A stretch of DNA of 64,000 nt, from NCBI GenBank assembly GCA_039000515.1, contig JBCFYV010000001.1:65601729-65665728 (forward strand). The letters run 5' to 3'. This document shows, piece by piece, positions 1 to 11,508 of the stretch. The stretch is from Timema cristinae. Lineage: Eukaryota > Arthropoda > Insecta > Phasmatodea > Timematidae. Both the position numbers and the translations under genes were made by a program. The notes below the pieces were generated by a model. That model did not search any database. It was not told the origin of the DNA and worked only from the letters and a program-made list of their open reading frames with translations. The number at the start of each line of letters is the position of its first letter. Position 1 is the stretch's first letter.

Positions 1-398
1 GCCTGCAAGATTGACTCACGATATATAAGGTTTTAAAGATTGAATTGTATTAAAATGACTTAAGTTCATCTTTTCATTGCGTGACCGGTTTAGAGCGGAC
101 GAGTAGTTTAGGTTTTATTCCTGAAAATACTTACTCGGAACTGACGGATTCTCAACCAGTTTAGATACATTTCAATGTCTTAAGAGGTGAAAGGGTTATT
201 TTATCATATTCCCTCATTTGAAGCTCATTTCAGCCCATGGCCAATTTATAAAGTGCACGATCCCCTTAAGCAACGATTCACAGTTTTAAAGATTTGTTGC
301 TTCAACTCAATGTCAACAAGGAACAAGCACACTTTATCAACGTTTGTTTTGAGAAGGGGGTGGGGAGGCAGAAGAGGCCAGGAGTCCAAAGTATCAAG
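1..398. other. AT-rich sequence, no gene seen
   Basis: No recognisable coding, RNA or repeat feature is visible in this stretch. Short open frames here end in the microsatellite that follows and have no family resemblance. Confidence 0.6.

Positions 399-455
<57 letters not shown>
399..455. repeat. (TA)n(TG)n compound microsatellite
   Basis: About nine TA dinucleotides run directly into about twenty TG dinucleotides. The compound form is typical of animal microsatellites. Short open frames ending in Val-Cys runs are by-products of this tract. Confidence 0.95.
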
Positions 456-456
<1 letters not shown>

Positions 457-1480
457 CATCACAACCGCCACCCACAGACTTAACTTTGCACTCCTTTTAT
501 TTACATGTTTATTTCATATTCCAATAAAAGCAGTTCATTTAATCTAAGAGTTATACCATTTATGTAACACTAAGTATCTTAATTGCAACACAAATACTAA
601 ACGATGCAAATAGATTAGTCAGGTTTATACTGGGTGGAGAGTTTCCATTTCAACTATTCCCCCCCCCCTTACATTTGAGAAGGTAATTTCAATAATACAT
701 TTTTTGTATTTATTCTAAATTTACAGCTTATTAAAAGGACATACAACCACAACATTATGTTTTAAATTATAAATTACATCGAAAGGGATTTAATTTTAAA
801 ATAAACTTCATCCTGGCCCATTTCTGTTGTATGGCGTGTAAATAGACAAACCAGAATCCTCCACACGTTTAGTGGGAATATCGTGCCGTGGCAAGCAATA
901 TTCAAAATTAATAATTAAAAAAATTGTATGGTACACCGCACAGATTTTCACCCTTTTTACATTCTCTTGATACCTTGGAGAGAAAGTATTGTGATCGTCA
1001 AAAAAAATCTAACTCGAGATTTTGATAAATGTCGACTTTTCATGAATCCCCTAAACCAAACAAGTTGTTTCACAATGCCGTCTGTCTCTGTCTGTACCTT
1101 GGGCTATAGCTGAAACTATTGTACAGATTGGGTTAAAACATGTTATGTGGAATTTTTCATAAACTCCCGCCGAGGGTTTTGATATTAGACATTTAAACCT
1201 AAAATTAAGAGTAGTTTACTGAAGGCCTAAAATATAAAATAAATCGATTTTATCCAAATTCGCTGTAACGATATAGAATAAATTTTATAGCTAGACATAT
1301 TTTATAAATATAAACAAGATGGCAACCGAATATAATAAAATATTTTATTTTTAGTTTTCGGAGTTTTTTCATTAAAAATAATCTGAATAGTTATTGTTCC
1401 AGCGCAAGAATGTCCGTGAAGTCCCAGTTCATGTCCTCCCAAGGTCAAGGTTTGTTCCAATGGTTTTTGTCATCGCAGCA
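456..1480. other. AT-rich intergenic sequence
   Basis: Nothing recognisable is seen apart from a short C run near 660. The last 100 bases before the array (about 1395-1480) are less AT-rich but show no coding similarity. Confidence 0.55.
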
Positions 1481-1485
1481 GTTCA

Positions 1486-4400
1486 GGGGGGCAAGGAGCG
1501 GATACAGATCATCTCCATGGGGGCTAGGAGCGGATACAGATCATCACCATGGGGGGCTAGGAGCGGATACAGGTCAACTCTATGGGGGGATAGGAGCGGA
1601 TACAGATCATCTCTATGGGGGGCGAGGAGCGGATACAGGTCATCTCCATGGGGGGCCAGGAGCGGATACAGATCATCTCCATGGGGGCTAGGAGCGGATA
1701 CAGATCATCTCTATGGGGGGCAGGAGCGTATACAGATCATCTCTATGGGGGGCTAGGAGCGGATACAGATCATCTCAATGGGGGGCTAGGAGCGGATACA
1801 GATCATCTCTATGGGGGCTAGAGCGAATAAATCATCTCCATGGGGTCCTTGGACGGATACAGATCATCTCTATGGGGGGCTAGTAGCGAATACAGATCAT
1901 CTCCATGGGGGGCTAGGAGCGGATACAGCTCATCTCCATGGGGGGCTAGGAGCGGATACAGATCTTCTCTATGGGGGGCTAGAAGCGGATGCAGATTATC
2001 TCCATGGGGTGCATTGGAGCGGATACAGATCATCTCTATGGGGGCTAGGAGCGGATACAGATCATCTCCATGGGGGGCTAGGAGCGGATACAGATCATCT
2101 CTATGGTGGGTTAGGAGCGGATATAGATCATCTCTATGGTGGGCTAGGAACGGATACAGGTCATCTCTATGGGGGGCTAGGAGCGGATACAGGTCATCTC
2201 TATGGGGGCTAGGAGCGGATACAGATCATCTCTATGGGGGCTAGGAGCGGATACAGATCATCTCTATGGGGGGCAAGGAGCGGATACAGGTCATCTCCAT
2301 GGGGGGCTAGGAGCGGATACAGATCATCTCCATGGGGGCAGGATGTACATCTCTGGGTAGGAGGATAATCCAGGTGAGGAAGTCTTGGGCTGAGCGTAAG
2401 TCATCTGGGCTAGGAGACATCATTATGGAGTCAATTTAATATTCTTGGGGAGGACAGTTCTAGGGTAGACGGACAGTCATCTCATGGGCTAGGAGGGATA
2501 CATCATCTCATGGGGGGCTAGGGATACATATCATCTCTATGGGCTAGGACGATACAGATCATCTCATGGGGCTGGAGGGATACAGTCTCCTATGGGTAGA
2601 GCGGATACATCATCTCATGGGCTAGGAGCGGATACAGATCATCTCCATGGGGGGCTAGGAGCGGATACAGTCATCTCCATGGGGGGCTAGGAGCGGATCA
2701 GATCATCTCTAGGGGGTAGAGGGATACAGTCACTCATGGGGGCTAGGAGGATACAGTCATCTCTAGGGGTAGGAGATCAGTCATCTCATGGGGGCTAGGA
2801 GGGATACAGTCATCTCTATGGGGGCTAGGAGGATACAGTCATCTCTATGGGGGCTAGGAGCGATCAGATCATCTCATGGGGGCTAGGAGGATACAGTCAT
2901 CTCATGGGGGGTAGGAGGATACAGATCATCTCCATGGGGGGCTAGGAGCTGGATACAGATCATCTCTCATGGGGGCTAGGAGCGGATACAGATCATCTCT
3001 ATGGGGGGCTAAGAGCGGGATACAGATCATCTCTATGGGGGCTAGGAGCGGTATACAGATCATCTCTATGGGGGGCTAGGAGCGGATACAGATCATCTCT
3101 ATGGGGGCTAGGAGCGGATACAGTCATCTCCCATGGGGGGCTAGGAGTGGATACAGATCATCTCTATGGGGGCTAGGAGCGGTATATCAGAGTCATCATC
3201 TCTATGGGGGGCAGGGGACTATCAGGAGGCTAGGAGTTACAGATCATCTCCATGGGGGCTAGGAGCGGATACAGATCATCTCTATGGGGGGCTAGGAGCG
3301 ATACAGATCATATCTCATGGGGGGCTAGGAGTGATACAGATCATCTCTATGGGGGCTAGGAGATCGTATTACTGAGGTAATCTCTCTATGGGGGGCTAGG
3401 AGCGGATACAGATCATCTCTATGGGGGCTAGGAGCGGATACAGATCATCTCCATGGGGGGCTAGGAGCGGATACAGATCATCTCTATGGGGGGCTAGGAG
3501 CGGATACAATCATCTCTATGGGGGCTAGGAGCGGATACAGATCATCTCATGGGGGGCTAGGAGCGGATACAGATCATCTCCATGGGGGGCTAGGAGGGAT
3601 ACAAGTCATCTCTATGGGGGCTAGGAGCGGATACAGATCATCTCTATGGGGGGCTAGGAGCGATACAGTCATCTCTATGGGGGCTAGGAGCGGATACAGT
3701 CATCTCTATGGGGGGCTAGTAGCGGATACAGATCATCTCTATGGGGAGGCTAGGAGCGGATACAGATCATCTCCATGGGGGCTAGGAGGGATACAGTCAT
3801 CTCTATGGGGGGCTAGGAGCGGATACAGATCATCTCTATGGGGGGCTAGAGCGGATACAGTCATCTCTATGGGGGGCTAGGAGCGGATACAGAGTCATCT
3901 CTATGGGGGCTAGGACGATACAGTCATCTTATGGGGGGGCTAGGAGCGGATACAGTCATCTCCATGGGGGGCTAGGAGCGGATACAGGTCATCTCTATGG
4001 GGGGCTAGGAGCGGATACAGGTCATCTCTATGGGGCTAGAGCGATAGGATATCCTGGGGGGCTAGAGGATACAGTCTCTATGGGGGGCTAGGAGGGATAC
4101 AGGTCATCTCTATGGGGGGCTAGGAGCGGATACAGTCATCTCTATGGGGGCTAAGAGCGGATACAGGTCATTCTATGGGGGCTAAGAGTGGATACAGATC
4201 ATCTCCGTGGGGGGCTAGGAGCGGATACAGTTCATCTCTATGGGGGGCTAGGAGTGGATACAGATCTTTTCTATGGGTGGGCTAGGAGCGGATACAGATA
4301 TCTCTATGGGGGGCTAGGAGCGGATACAGTCATCTCTATGGGGGGCTAGGAGCGGATACAGGTCATCTCTATGGGGGACTAGAACGGATAAATGTCATCT

Positions 4401-6229
4401 CTATGGGGGGCTAGGAGCGGTTACAGGTCATCTCTATGGGGGGCTAGGAGTGGATACAGGTCATCTCTATGGGGGGCTAGGAGTGATACAGGTCATCTCT
4501 ATGGGGGGCTAGGAGGGATACAGATCATTTCTATGGTGGGCTAGGACGGATACAGATTATCTCTATGGGGGTAGGAGTGGATACAGTTCATCTCTATGGG
4601 GGGCTAGGACGGATACAGGTCATCTCTATGGAAGTCTAGGAGGGATACAGGTCATCTCTTTGGGGGGCTAGGAGCGGATACATATCATCTCCATGGGGGG
4701 CTTGGAGCGGATACAGTCATCTTCATGGGGGGCTAGGAGCGGATACAAGTCATCTCTTAGGGGGCTAGGAGCGGATACAGATCATCTCTATAGGGGGCTA
4801 GGAGCGGTTACAGGTCATCTCTAGGGGGGGTGGGCTAGGAGCGGATACAAGTCATCTCCATGGGGGGCTAGGAGTGGATACAGATCATTCTATGGTGGGC
4901 TAGGACGGATACAGATTATCTCTATGGGGGTAGGAGTGGATACATGTCATCTCTATGGGGGGCTAGGAGCGGATACAGGTCATCTCTATGGAAGTCTAGG
5001 AGCGGATACAGGTCATCTCTTTGGGGGGCTAGGAGCGGATACAGGTCATCTCTATGGGGGGCTAGGAGCGGATACAGATCATCTCTATGGGGGGCTAGGA
5101 GTGGATACAGTTCTTTTTTATGGGGGCTAGGAGTGGATACAGATCATCTCCATGGGGGGCTAGGAGCTGATACAGATCATCCCCTTGGGGGGCTAGGAGC
5201 GGATACAGATCATCTCTATGGGGGGCTAGGACGGATATCAATTCATCTCCATGGGGGGCTAGGAGCGGATACAGGTCATCTCATGGGTGGCTAGGAGCGG
5301 ATACAGGTCATCTCCATGGGGGGCTAGGAGGATACAGGTCATCTCTATGGGGGGGGCTAGGAGCGGATACAGGTCATCTTTATGAGGGCTAGGAGTGGAT
5401 ACAGATCATCTCTATGGGGGGCTTGGAACGGATACAGGTCATCTTCATGGGGGGCTAGGAACGGATACAAGTCATCTCTATGGGGGGCTAGGAGCGGATA
5501 CAGATCATCTCCATGGGGGGGCTAGGAGCGGATACAGGTCATCTCTATGGGGGGCTAGGAGCGGATACAGATCATCTCATGGGGGGCTTGGAGCGGATAC
5601 AGGTCATCTTCATGGGGGGCTAGGAGCGGATACAAGTCATCTCTATGGGGGCTAGGAGCGGATACAGATCATCTCCATGGGGGCTAGGAGCGGTTACAGG
5701 TCATCTCTAGGGGGGGGGCTAGGAGCGGATACAGTCATCTCATGGGGGGGCTAGGAGGGATACAGTCATCTTCATGGGGGGCTAGGGCGGATACAAGTCA
5801 TCTCTATGGGGGGCTAGGAGCGGATACAGATCATCTCTATGGGGGGCTAGGAGCGGATACAGGTATCTCTATGGGGGCTAGGAGCGGTTACAGGTCATCT
5901 CTATGGGGGGCTAGGAGCGGATACAGATCATCTCTATTGGGGGCTAGGAGCGGATACAGATCATCTCTATGGGGGGCTAGGAGCGGATACAAATCATCTT
6001 CATGGGGAGGCTAGGAGCGGATACAGGTCGTCTTCTTGGGGGGCTAGGAGCGGATACAGATCATTTCCATGGGGGGCTAGGAGGGATAGAAGTAATTTCT
6101 ATGGGGGCTAATAACGGATACAGGTCATCGTATGGGGGGCTAGGAGCGGATACAAGGTCATCTCTATGCGGGGCTAGGAGCGGATACAGATATCTCTATG
6201 GGGGCTAGGAGCGGATAAGATCATCTCCA
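1486..6229. repeat. Array 1: 33-bp G-rich minisatellite, about 140 copies
   Basis: A tandem repeat has a 33-bp unit built from the core CTAGGAGCGGATACAG, then a/gTCATCTCTAT or TCATCTCCAT, then a run of five or six G. Units with five G are 32 bp. Because 33 is a multiple of three, the array produces open frames reading as 11-residue repeats such as LGADTDHLYGG on the plus strand. These are judged to be by-products, not genes. Units are clean at both edges. Between about 2340 and 2900, and again around 3150-4100, many single-base losses appear, which suggests poor consensus in the interior. No promoter, splice site or signal peptide supports expression. Confidence 0.95.
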
Positions 6230-6239
6230 AAACTTACTT

Positions 6240-6860
6240 ACAATGTTAGATTTATGTTTAAAGACATGTAATAGTTTCTCGTTCATATTTGATATTATGT
6301 ATGTCTTAAACCATTTTCATTCCATTCAATTTTTTTAAATAAGATAGTTTTTATAAAACTATTTGGAATAAACTTCCTTTATCAATTAAAAAAAGGTTCT
6401 ATCTAGGAGCTATGAATAGTTTCGCCTTGATTTATTTAAATTAAATCCTATTATGAACTATTTAAGTGTTCCTCGCCTTGTAATTTTTGAAATTTGGATG
6501 CCCCTGGAAGCTATTTAGAGTGATCTCCACCTTAATTTTCTACGATATTTCCTAATTCTAAAAGATAATTAATCTTTGAAGTAGTCTTCCACCGAAAACA
6601 TTCGGAAAATTGAATTATTTCAGATACTAGGCTATTTGGGGTTGTCTGCCCCTAGACATTTTTAAATTTGAATGACCTTGGAAGTTATTTAGAACTTTCC
6701 TCCTCCGACTTCTTCTGCCAGTTAGATGTCTCTAGTATATTAGTTATTTGATGCGGTCTTTTCCGGCAAATTTTTGACAATAGAAAGCATCTAGAAAACA
6801 TTTTGGAGTTTGATTTAAGGCCATCTTTCAGCTTCATATTTATAATATCAGAGGATTTTA
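6240..6860. repeat. Old diverged repeat, about 173-bp spacing
   Basis: The segment near 6480-6535 (ending in GGAAGCTATTTAGAG) recurs in diverged form near 6655-6710 (GGAAGTTATTTAGAA), about 173 bp apart. The preceding bases are also similar (TTTGAAATTTGGATG against TTTAAATTTGAATG). This looks like a decayed tandem duplication or the edge of an old satellite. No coding function is visible. Confidence 0.4.
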
Positions 6861-7564
6861 AATATATCTGAGGGTGGGGGGAGTATTCCAGGGGGCAGAG
6901 TCCCCCACAGTTCCACCGCTCCTGCTGTCCACACATACTCTATATTCGGTATTCGTGTATGAACTGCTCTCAGGCGATTATTAGCCTTCTTTGATATCTG
7001 GTAGTCTACCGTCTCTATGAGGAGCAATGTTAGTTTCTCTATGCACGACAAATATTAGTACATGAGAAATAGTATTGTTCCCACACTTGCGTGAGTCATA
7101 TCGAAAATTGATTAAACGTGAACGAATAACGCACTTGTGAACCCGGCTTAAGAAGTGTCTGCGCGTAAAAGATAAAAAAAATTGTCTAATTTATCTGTGT
7201 TGTATTTTATTTCTAAAATTTGAACTTTCATTTTGTTTTTTGTATTAGTTTTCTAACTTTCACAGGGTGGGCAACTGACCCTTTGATCCACGCCTGCAAG
7301 GGGACCCCGCTCGGAAGGGCTCTGATAGGTATGGGTGGACGTTAGGAGTCTCTGGGGAAAGAGGCAGGAAGAGTGAAGGGTAAATTTGTTAGTGGTATTG
7401 AGGGAATAATCAGGTTTTGGACCTGTGGGCCTCAATCCCCGTCTACAAAGTTCATAAGCTCTGCATCATTTTAATTATGAGAGACATAATTTGAGTTAGT
7501 GTTGACCACATTGTGTTTTGTATTGATTAGAGACTTATGTAGACAACGTTACAAATATGTATAG
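6861..7564. other. No feature identified
   Basis: A moderately GC-richer stretch (about 6870-7430) has short open frames on the minus strand. None has convincing splice sites or family resemblance. Confidence 0.4.
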
Positions 7565-7570
7565 TTAAAA

Positions 7571-7970
7571 ACTACCTTGCTGGCCCGCTCATTCCAGTTT
7601 GACCTTGAACATGACCATGACGGTGAGAGTGTGATGATTACTCAAAGTTGCTGTTGCAATATCTGGGAACCCCAGTTCCCCTGCCGAGTCTAAACACTCA
7701 CACCCTCGTTCCACCCCCGAGGCTATCAATTAACCTACTTTCCAGGAGATCCCCTCCCTTACCACTCCCCTCCCGGATGTTGATAGGTATCAGAGCCAAT
7801 TATAAAACAATACAAGGTTATAAAAAATCTTTATTTATCGACTTGAAATTATACAATGTTTGAATTATCAATCCAGGAATGATGTGTGGGCAGACAAGAC
7901 AAGTCGAGGGACATTGTTTGCACACTTACGCGTTCAGATTGCTTTGTAAAAGATAAACCTTAAAATATAT
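7571..7970 (+). repeat. Left terminal inverted repeat of the foldback element
   Basis: This is the inverted partner of 9020-9417. It contains TGACCTTGAACATGACC near its outer end, whose complement holds the nuclear-receptor half-site AAGGTCA. Read on the minus strand, it also holds an AATAAA signal near 7830 that would end leftward transcripts from the centre. Confidence 0.92.
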
Positions 7971-8008
7971 AAGTTAATAGGTTTTCAGCTTTTACTACTG
8001 TGTGATAT

Positions 8009-8323
8009 TTATGTTTCATATAAAAGATTATTTTTTCTTTCAGAGTATGGAGTAAAAAAGTGGCTTGTTTTATAAAAACGTGCTTCACATAATCTTGTTC
8101 TATTGTTATTAGCTAATTCGTATTTAACAATAAATCTAAATTGTATGTGATTTTCCTCAAAGGCAAATTCTGGAATTTCTGCTGGTAAACACATAATTGC
8201 AACAAAAGCTTGTGTAGATAATGCATATGATCTATATGGTGAAAAGCTCATGATTTCATCAATGATATTATTAATTTGACTTTCTTCTATTTTGAGATAT
8301 TTTTTCGCAATGTAACCAGTCAA
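8009..8323 (-). pseudogene. Unidentified minus-strand open frame inside the foldback element
   Basis: An open stretch of about 105 codons lies between the inverted arms. It opens from a TTG with a stop just upstream, so it is either an exon or a fragment. It begins TGYIAKKYLK, which faintly resembles the tGYIAkK-type motif seen near the C-terminus of P/THAP transposases. The rest is not recognised. The AATAAA in the left arm lies about 180 bp downstream in the right orientation, which fits a terminal exon. It could be a remnant of the element's own transposase or a captured host exon. Confidence 0.3.
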
Positions 8324-8521
8324 TTAGGTTAAGAAAACGAACTTGTAACTTTCCAACCAATGAGCTAATGTAAAATGCAATAATTTTACACTCAAAATTA
8401 AAGTGTTACTAAAACATATGTGAATATCATGTCTAGTTTAGTCTAGACATATACTCTCTACTAGGTTATAAACTGTTGCTAACAAGATTCAAACAGGTCT
8501 GTTAGTCAATATCTGAGCATA

Positions 8522-8652
8522 TCAGCTACAAGCTCTGAGGAAGGTTGTGAGTATCCTGCGGTTGCAAGCTCTGGAGGGAAGGGTTGTGAGTATCCCTCAG
8601 CTACAAGCTCTGGAGGGAAGGGTTGTGAGTATCCTGCGGTTGCAAGCTAGGA
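8522..8652. repeat. 39-bp tandem repeat, about 3.5 copies
   Basis: Copies of GTTGTGAGTATCC alternate with GGTTGCAAGCT or AGCTACAAGCT at 36-39-bp spacing, in the centre of the foldback element. Adjacent copies alternate between two variants (GCGGTTGCAAG and CAGCTACAAG). Confidence 0.85.
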
Positions 8653-8743
8653 AGAGAGGGGTGACCATGTGCTGACACTCAGCTGTTGTGTACCGTACAG
8701 ATACGAATAGTTAGAGAGGGGAGCTTGAAATAAGAACAAAGGT

Positions 8744-8944
8744 TTAAAATGTTTTTATAAATTTATTTCCAAAACTTACATGGCTACACAACAAACCTAA
8801 AAACTTGTAATAGAAACAAAAATGATTAATTTGTGCTAATATAGAGTTTTTAGAATAAGATGGCTTACTTTTCTCCAGAGGACAGGGTTTGATATCCCGA
8901 CTCTCCTTACAAACATTAATCATAGCTAAATACCAGTCTTTCAT
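8744..8944 (-). pseudogene. Second minus-strand open frame inside the foldback element
   Basis: An open frame of about 66 codons starts with ATG and contains a plausible splice donor (AAAAGTAAGCC on the minus strand, near 8865). It could be the upstream exon of a transcript whose last exon lies at 8009-8323. No family is recognised and no clear acceptor was found for the second exon. Confidence 0.25.
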
Positions 8945-9019
8945 AGCATGAACAGTAAATACTTGAGGATAGTTTAATTTAGAGAAGCCTTTAATCCGAA
9001 TATTTACAACATAGAAAAC

Positions 9020-9417
9020 ATATATTTTAAGGTTTATCTTTTACAAAGCAATCTGAACGCGTAAGTGTACAAACAATGTCCCTCGACTTGTCTTGTCTGC
9101 CCACACATCATTCCTGGATTGATAATTCAAACATTGTATAATTTCAAGTCGATAAATAAAGATTTTTTATAACCTTGTATTGTTTTATAATTGGCTCTGA
9201 TACCTATCAACATCCGGGAGGGGAGTGGTAAGGGAGGGGATCTCCTGGAAAGTAGGTTAATTGATAGCCTCGGGGTGGAACGAGGGTGTGAGTGTTTAGA
9301 CTCGGCAGGGGAACTGGGGTTCCCAGATATTGCAACAGCAACTTTGAGTAATCATCACACTCTCACGTCATGGTCATGTTCAAGGTCAAACTAGAATGAG
9401 CGGGCCAACAAGGTAGT
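9020..9417 (-). repeat. Right terminal inverted repeat of the foldback element
   Basis: This is the inverted copy of 7571-7970, one or two bases shorter because of a small deletion near 9366. The plus strand carries ATAAATAAAG near 9155, a polyadenylation-like signal for rightward transcripts. Confidence 0.92.
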
Positions 9418-9423
9418 TTAAAA

Positions 9424-10059
9424 TGTTATTTTGTATTATGATTGCTGATTCGAAAATAAAATATCACCTATTTAATTTTCTTTATGTAGGGATTTTCCTG
9501 TATTAAATAAATTATTTTCATTTTTTCTAAAACATTCTCTTAGTAGTATTTGACGACCTTGACAGAATATAGTCAGAATAATGAGTGATATTAACAGTTT
9601 GACCAGCAAAAGTGGTGTATATCGAACAACTTTATGAAATCAACAAATTCACTCAAAGTGTTACTGGAAAGGGAAAAGATGGATTTAATCGTGATCCAAG
9701 AAAATTATACGTTGTTGGAAGAAAAGGCTAACCTTAGACACAGTTTGGATAAGGGGATATTCCAACACTTCATATAGACAGAGGCGACAGAAGAAGACCT
9801 TAACAATGAGGTAGAGGTAGCGGATGACTACAAACCTAAGTTCCATTTTTATCAGCTGCAGTTTATGGTGCTTTAGCCGTACGAAAAACATAACATAAAA
9901 ATGAGGTCCAGTAAGTACTAACCATAACCTTATAAGTAAATATCAGCTTCCATAGATTGAATCTAAAAAAAATTGAAAACCAATATCTCTATAAGGCTGA
10001 AATTATAATCATTAGTTTCATTTAAAAGGGAAGCTTTCATGGATCATCTAATAAGTGAC
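9424..10059. other. AT-rich sequence, no gene seen
   Basis: No coding or repeat structure is recognised between the foldback element and the BEL/Pao remnant. The last part may belong to the degraded upstream portion of the retroelement. Confidence 0.4.
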
Positions 10060-10985
10060 TAGCCTTGCTACATCCTTTAGTAGCAGCTGGTGTCCTCAGA
10101 TTTAAAACTACTCCCTAGAGAAGATTTGAAGCTGTTCCGGCTCCCAATGATTTTATCAGCGCACCATATTGTTGTTTCCCTTCTCATCTTGGAGGAGCAT
10201 GAGAAACAAAATCCCATATGATTACAACTAATTCTTAGTCACTTAAGACAACGTTTGTGGATTATCGGCGGAAGGAGAACGGGGAGAAAAACCATAGGTC
10301 ATTGTCGTCAGCGGCAGGAAAACATGCTGCGATAGCTTTACCCTTCCACCGGGGTCAGAGAGATGAGAGCAAAGCGTGGATTTTAGTTTTAACTTGTGCT
10401 GTCTACCGTACCATACACATGGAATTGTCTTCTTTGTTTTTTTCTCCACTGAAACTTTTCTTCAAGTTTTCCAGCGCTTTATAGCTCGAAGAGGGCACGC
10501 TTCTGTAATTTACTATGGCAATGGCACCATTTTCCCTAATGCATGTAACGCTTTTCAAACTGTTAATTGGGAAAAGATTTCTAAATATAGTAGGTCGAAT
10601 GTATCACTTGGAATCTCAATCCCAAAAGTGCTTTCAGGAAAGGTTAATAAAAGTAACTAAAACAACTTTTGGAGCGAGTTTTGGGTAAGGCTGATCTACC
10701 TTTTCCAGAAATCTTAATCTTCCCCGGAGTATAGAAGCTGTTTTTAACTCTAGACCTCTGATATTATTTGCAGAAGATAATTATGATTTAAGTAATCCTA
10801 CCCCATTTTGTTTTCTGCTAAACCTAAAGGAAATTGAAGATCCAGAAGGAAACGCTTTGGATGCTAAAGGTCTGAATCGAAGAAACCATTATCTTCTTGA
10901 TCTAAGGAAAGAATTAAAAAAAAATTCCAGTGAGAGTATCTGGGAATCTTGGCACTCAGTAAACATAGTAACAAGTCTTATACTT
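10060..10985 (+). pseudogene. BEL/Pao-type LTR retrotransposon pol remnant (integrase to pol end)
   Basis: Similarity to the end of BEL/Pao pol is spread over several frames. First comes a zinc-binding/linker part including LSHLRQRLWIIGGRR (near 10230-10275). Then comes an integrase core segment with VLTCAVYRTIHMEL and RRGHASVIYYGNGTIF (10380-10540). Near 10790-10960 lies a tail with GLNRRNHYLLDLRKELKKK. In the core, the usual S/TDNGT motif at the second catalytic Asp reads YYGNGT, so the Asp is replaced by Gly. Frameshifts occur between each block. No LTR, protease or reverse transcriptase is found next to it, so this is a 5'-truncated or deleted relic. Family assignment rests on remembered family patterns. 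Confidence 0.7.
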
Positions 10986-11222
10986 TGTTCAAGATCAGTG
11001 ATTTGGTGTTATTTTTATTCACTTGTGTGAGATATTTAACACTGGATATCTTAGTGGTAGTTAGTTGGCATGCTAAGTCAAAGGTCTCGAGTTAGATTCC
11101 CGTGTACAGGAGTCATTTTTCAATTAATTCGATTATAATCGAGAAAAGGTTTACGTCCATAATAATAATTAATTATCCCCAAGCTTCGGCATTTATATAT
11201 GCTTAATTGTATATCTTTGCTT

Positions 11223-11508
11223 TATTCCATATGACCCACCTCGGTGGCGTAGTTAGCTAACGCACTTCTCGTGTTGAGCTCGACTGCTGAGGACGGGGAG
11301 ACACAGGTTTCGAATCTCGGTCGGGTGAACTGGGGGAGGGGGGTTCCAAATGGTTTTACACTCTCCCTCCACGTAAATGCGGGTTCACTTCCTCTAATAC
11401 AACCTTCCCAATTCCTAATAGATTAGCATAGTTAATACTTAAAGCGTATAACCCGAACGGGTAGTAAGACGCGGTGCTAAATAAAAATAATAAAAAATAT
11501 TCCATATG
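11223..11508 (+). mobile_element. tRNA-derived SINE, full length, with 11-bp target duplication
   Basis: The element (11234-11497) is bounded by TATTCCATATG on both sides (11223-11233 and 11498-11508). It has a tRNA-like head with an A-box-like GGTGGCGTAGTTAGC and a B-box-like GGTTTCGAATC. The body contains CACTCTCCCTCCACGTAAAT. The 3' part contains AACCCGAACGGGTAGTAAG and a short AT-rich (AATAAAA) tail. At least two further substantial copies and several 3'-end fragments lie in this window. Confidence 0.88.

Larger units (their letters stand above)
7571..9417. mobile_element. Foldback-type DNA transposon with about 400-bp inverted termini
   Basis: The element begins ACTACCTTG and ends CAAGGTAGT, and is flanked on both sides by TTAAAA (7565-7570 and 9418-9423), a 6-bp duplication that contains TTAA. 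The left arm (7571-7970) and the right arm (9020-9417) are near-perfect inverted repeats, with only a handful of differences seen by eye. This implies a young insertion or ongoing gene conversion. The roughly 1.05-kb centre carries minus-strand open frames and a 39-bp tandem repeat. Each arm contains an AATAAA signal oriented to end transcripts leaving the centre. A TTAA-type target would fit piggyBac or Kolobok elements, but no transposase was recognised, so the superfamily stays open. Confidence 0.85.

Noticed and set aside
1394..6208. Many open frames with 11-residue repeats across array 1
   Set aside because: They are direct by-products of a 33-bp stop-free monomer, shift frame at each 32-bp unit, and lack promoter, splice or start context.
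1486..6229. Regularly spaced repeats resembling a CRISPR array
   Set aside because: There are no unique spacers between units, and the window is eukaryotic. This is a head-to-tail minisatellite.
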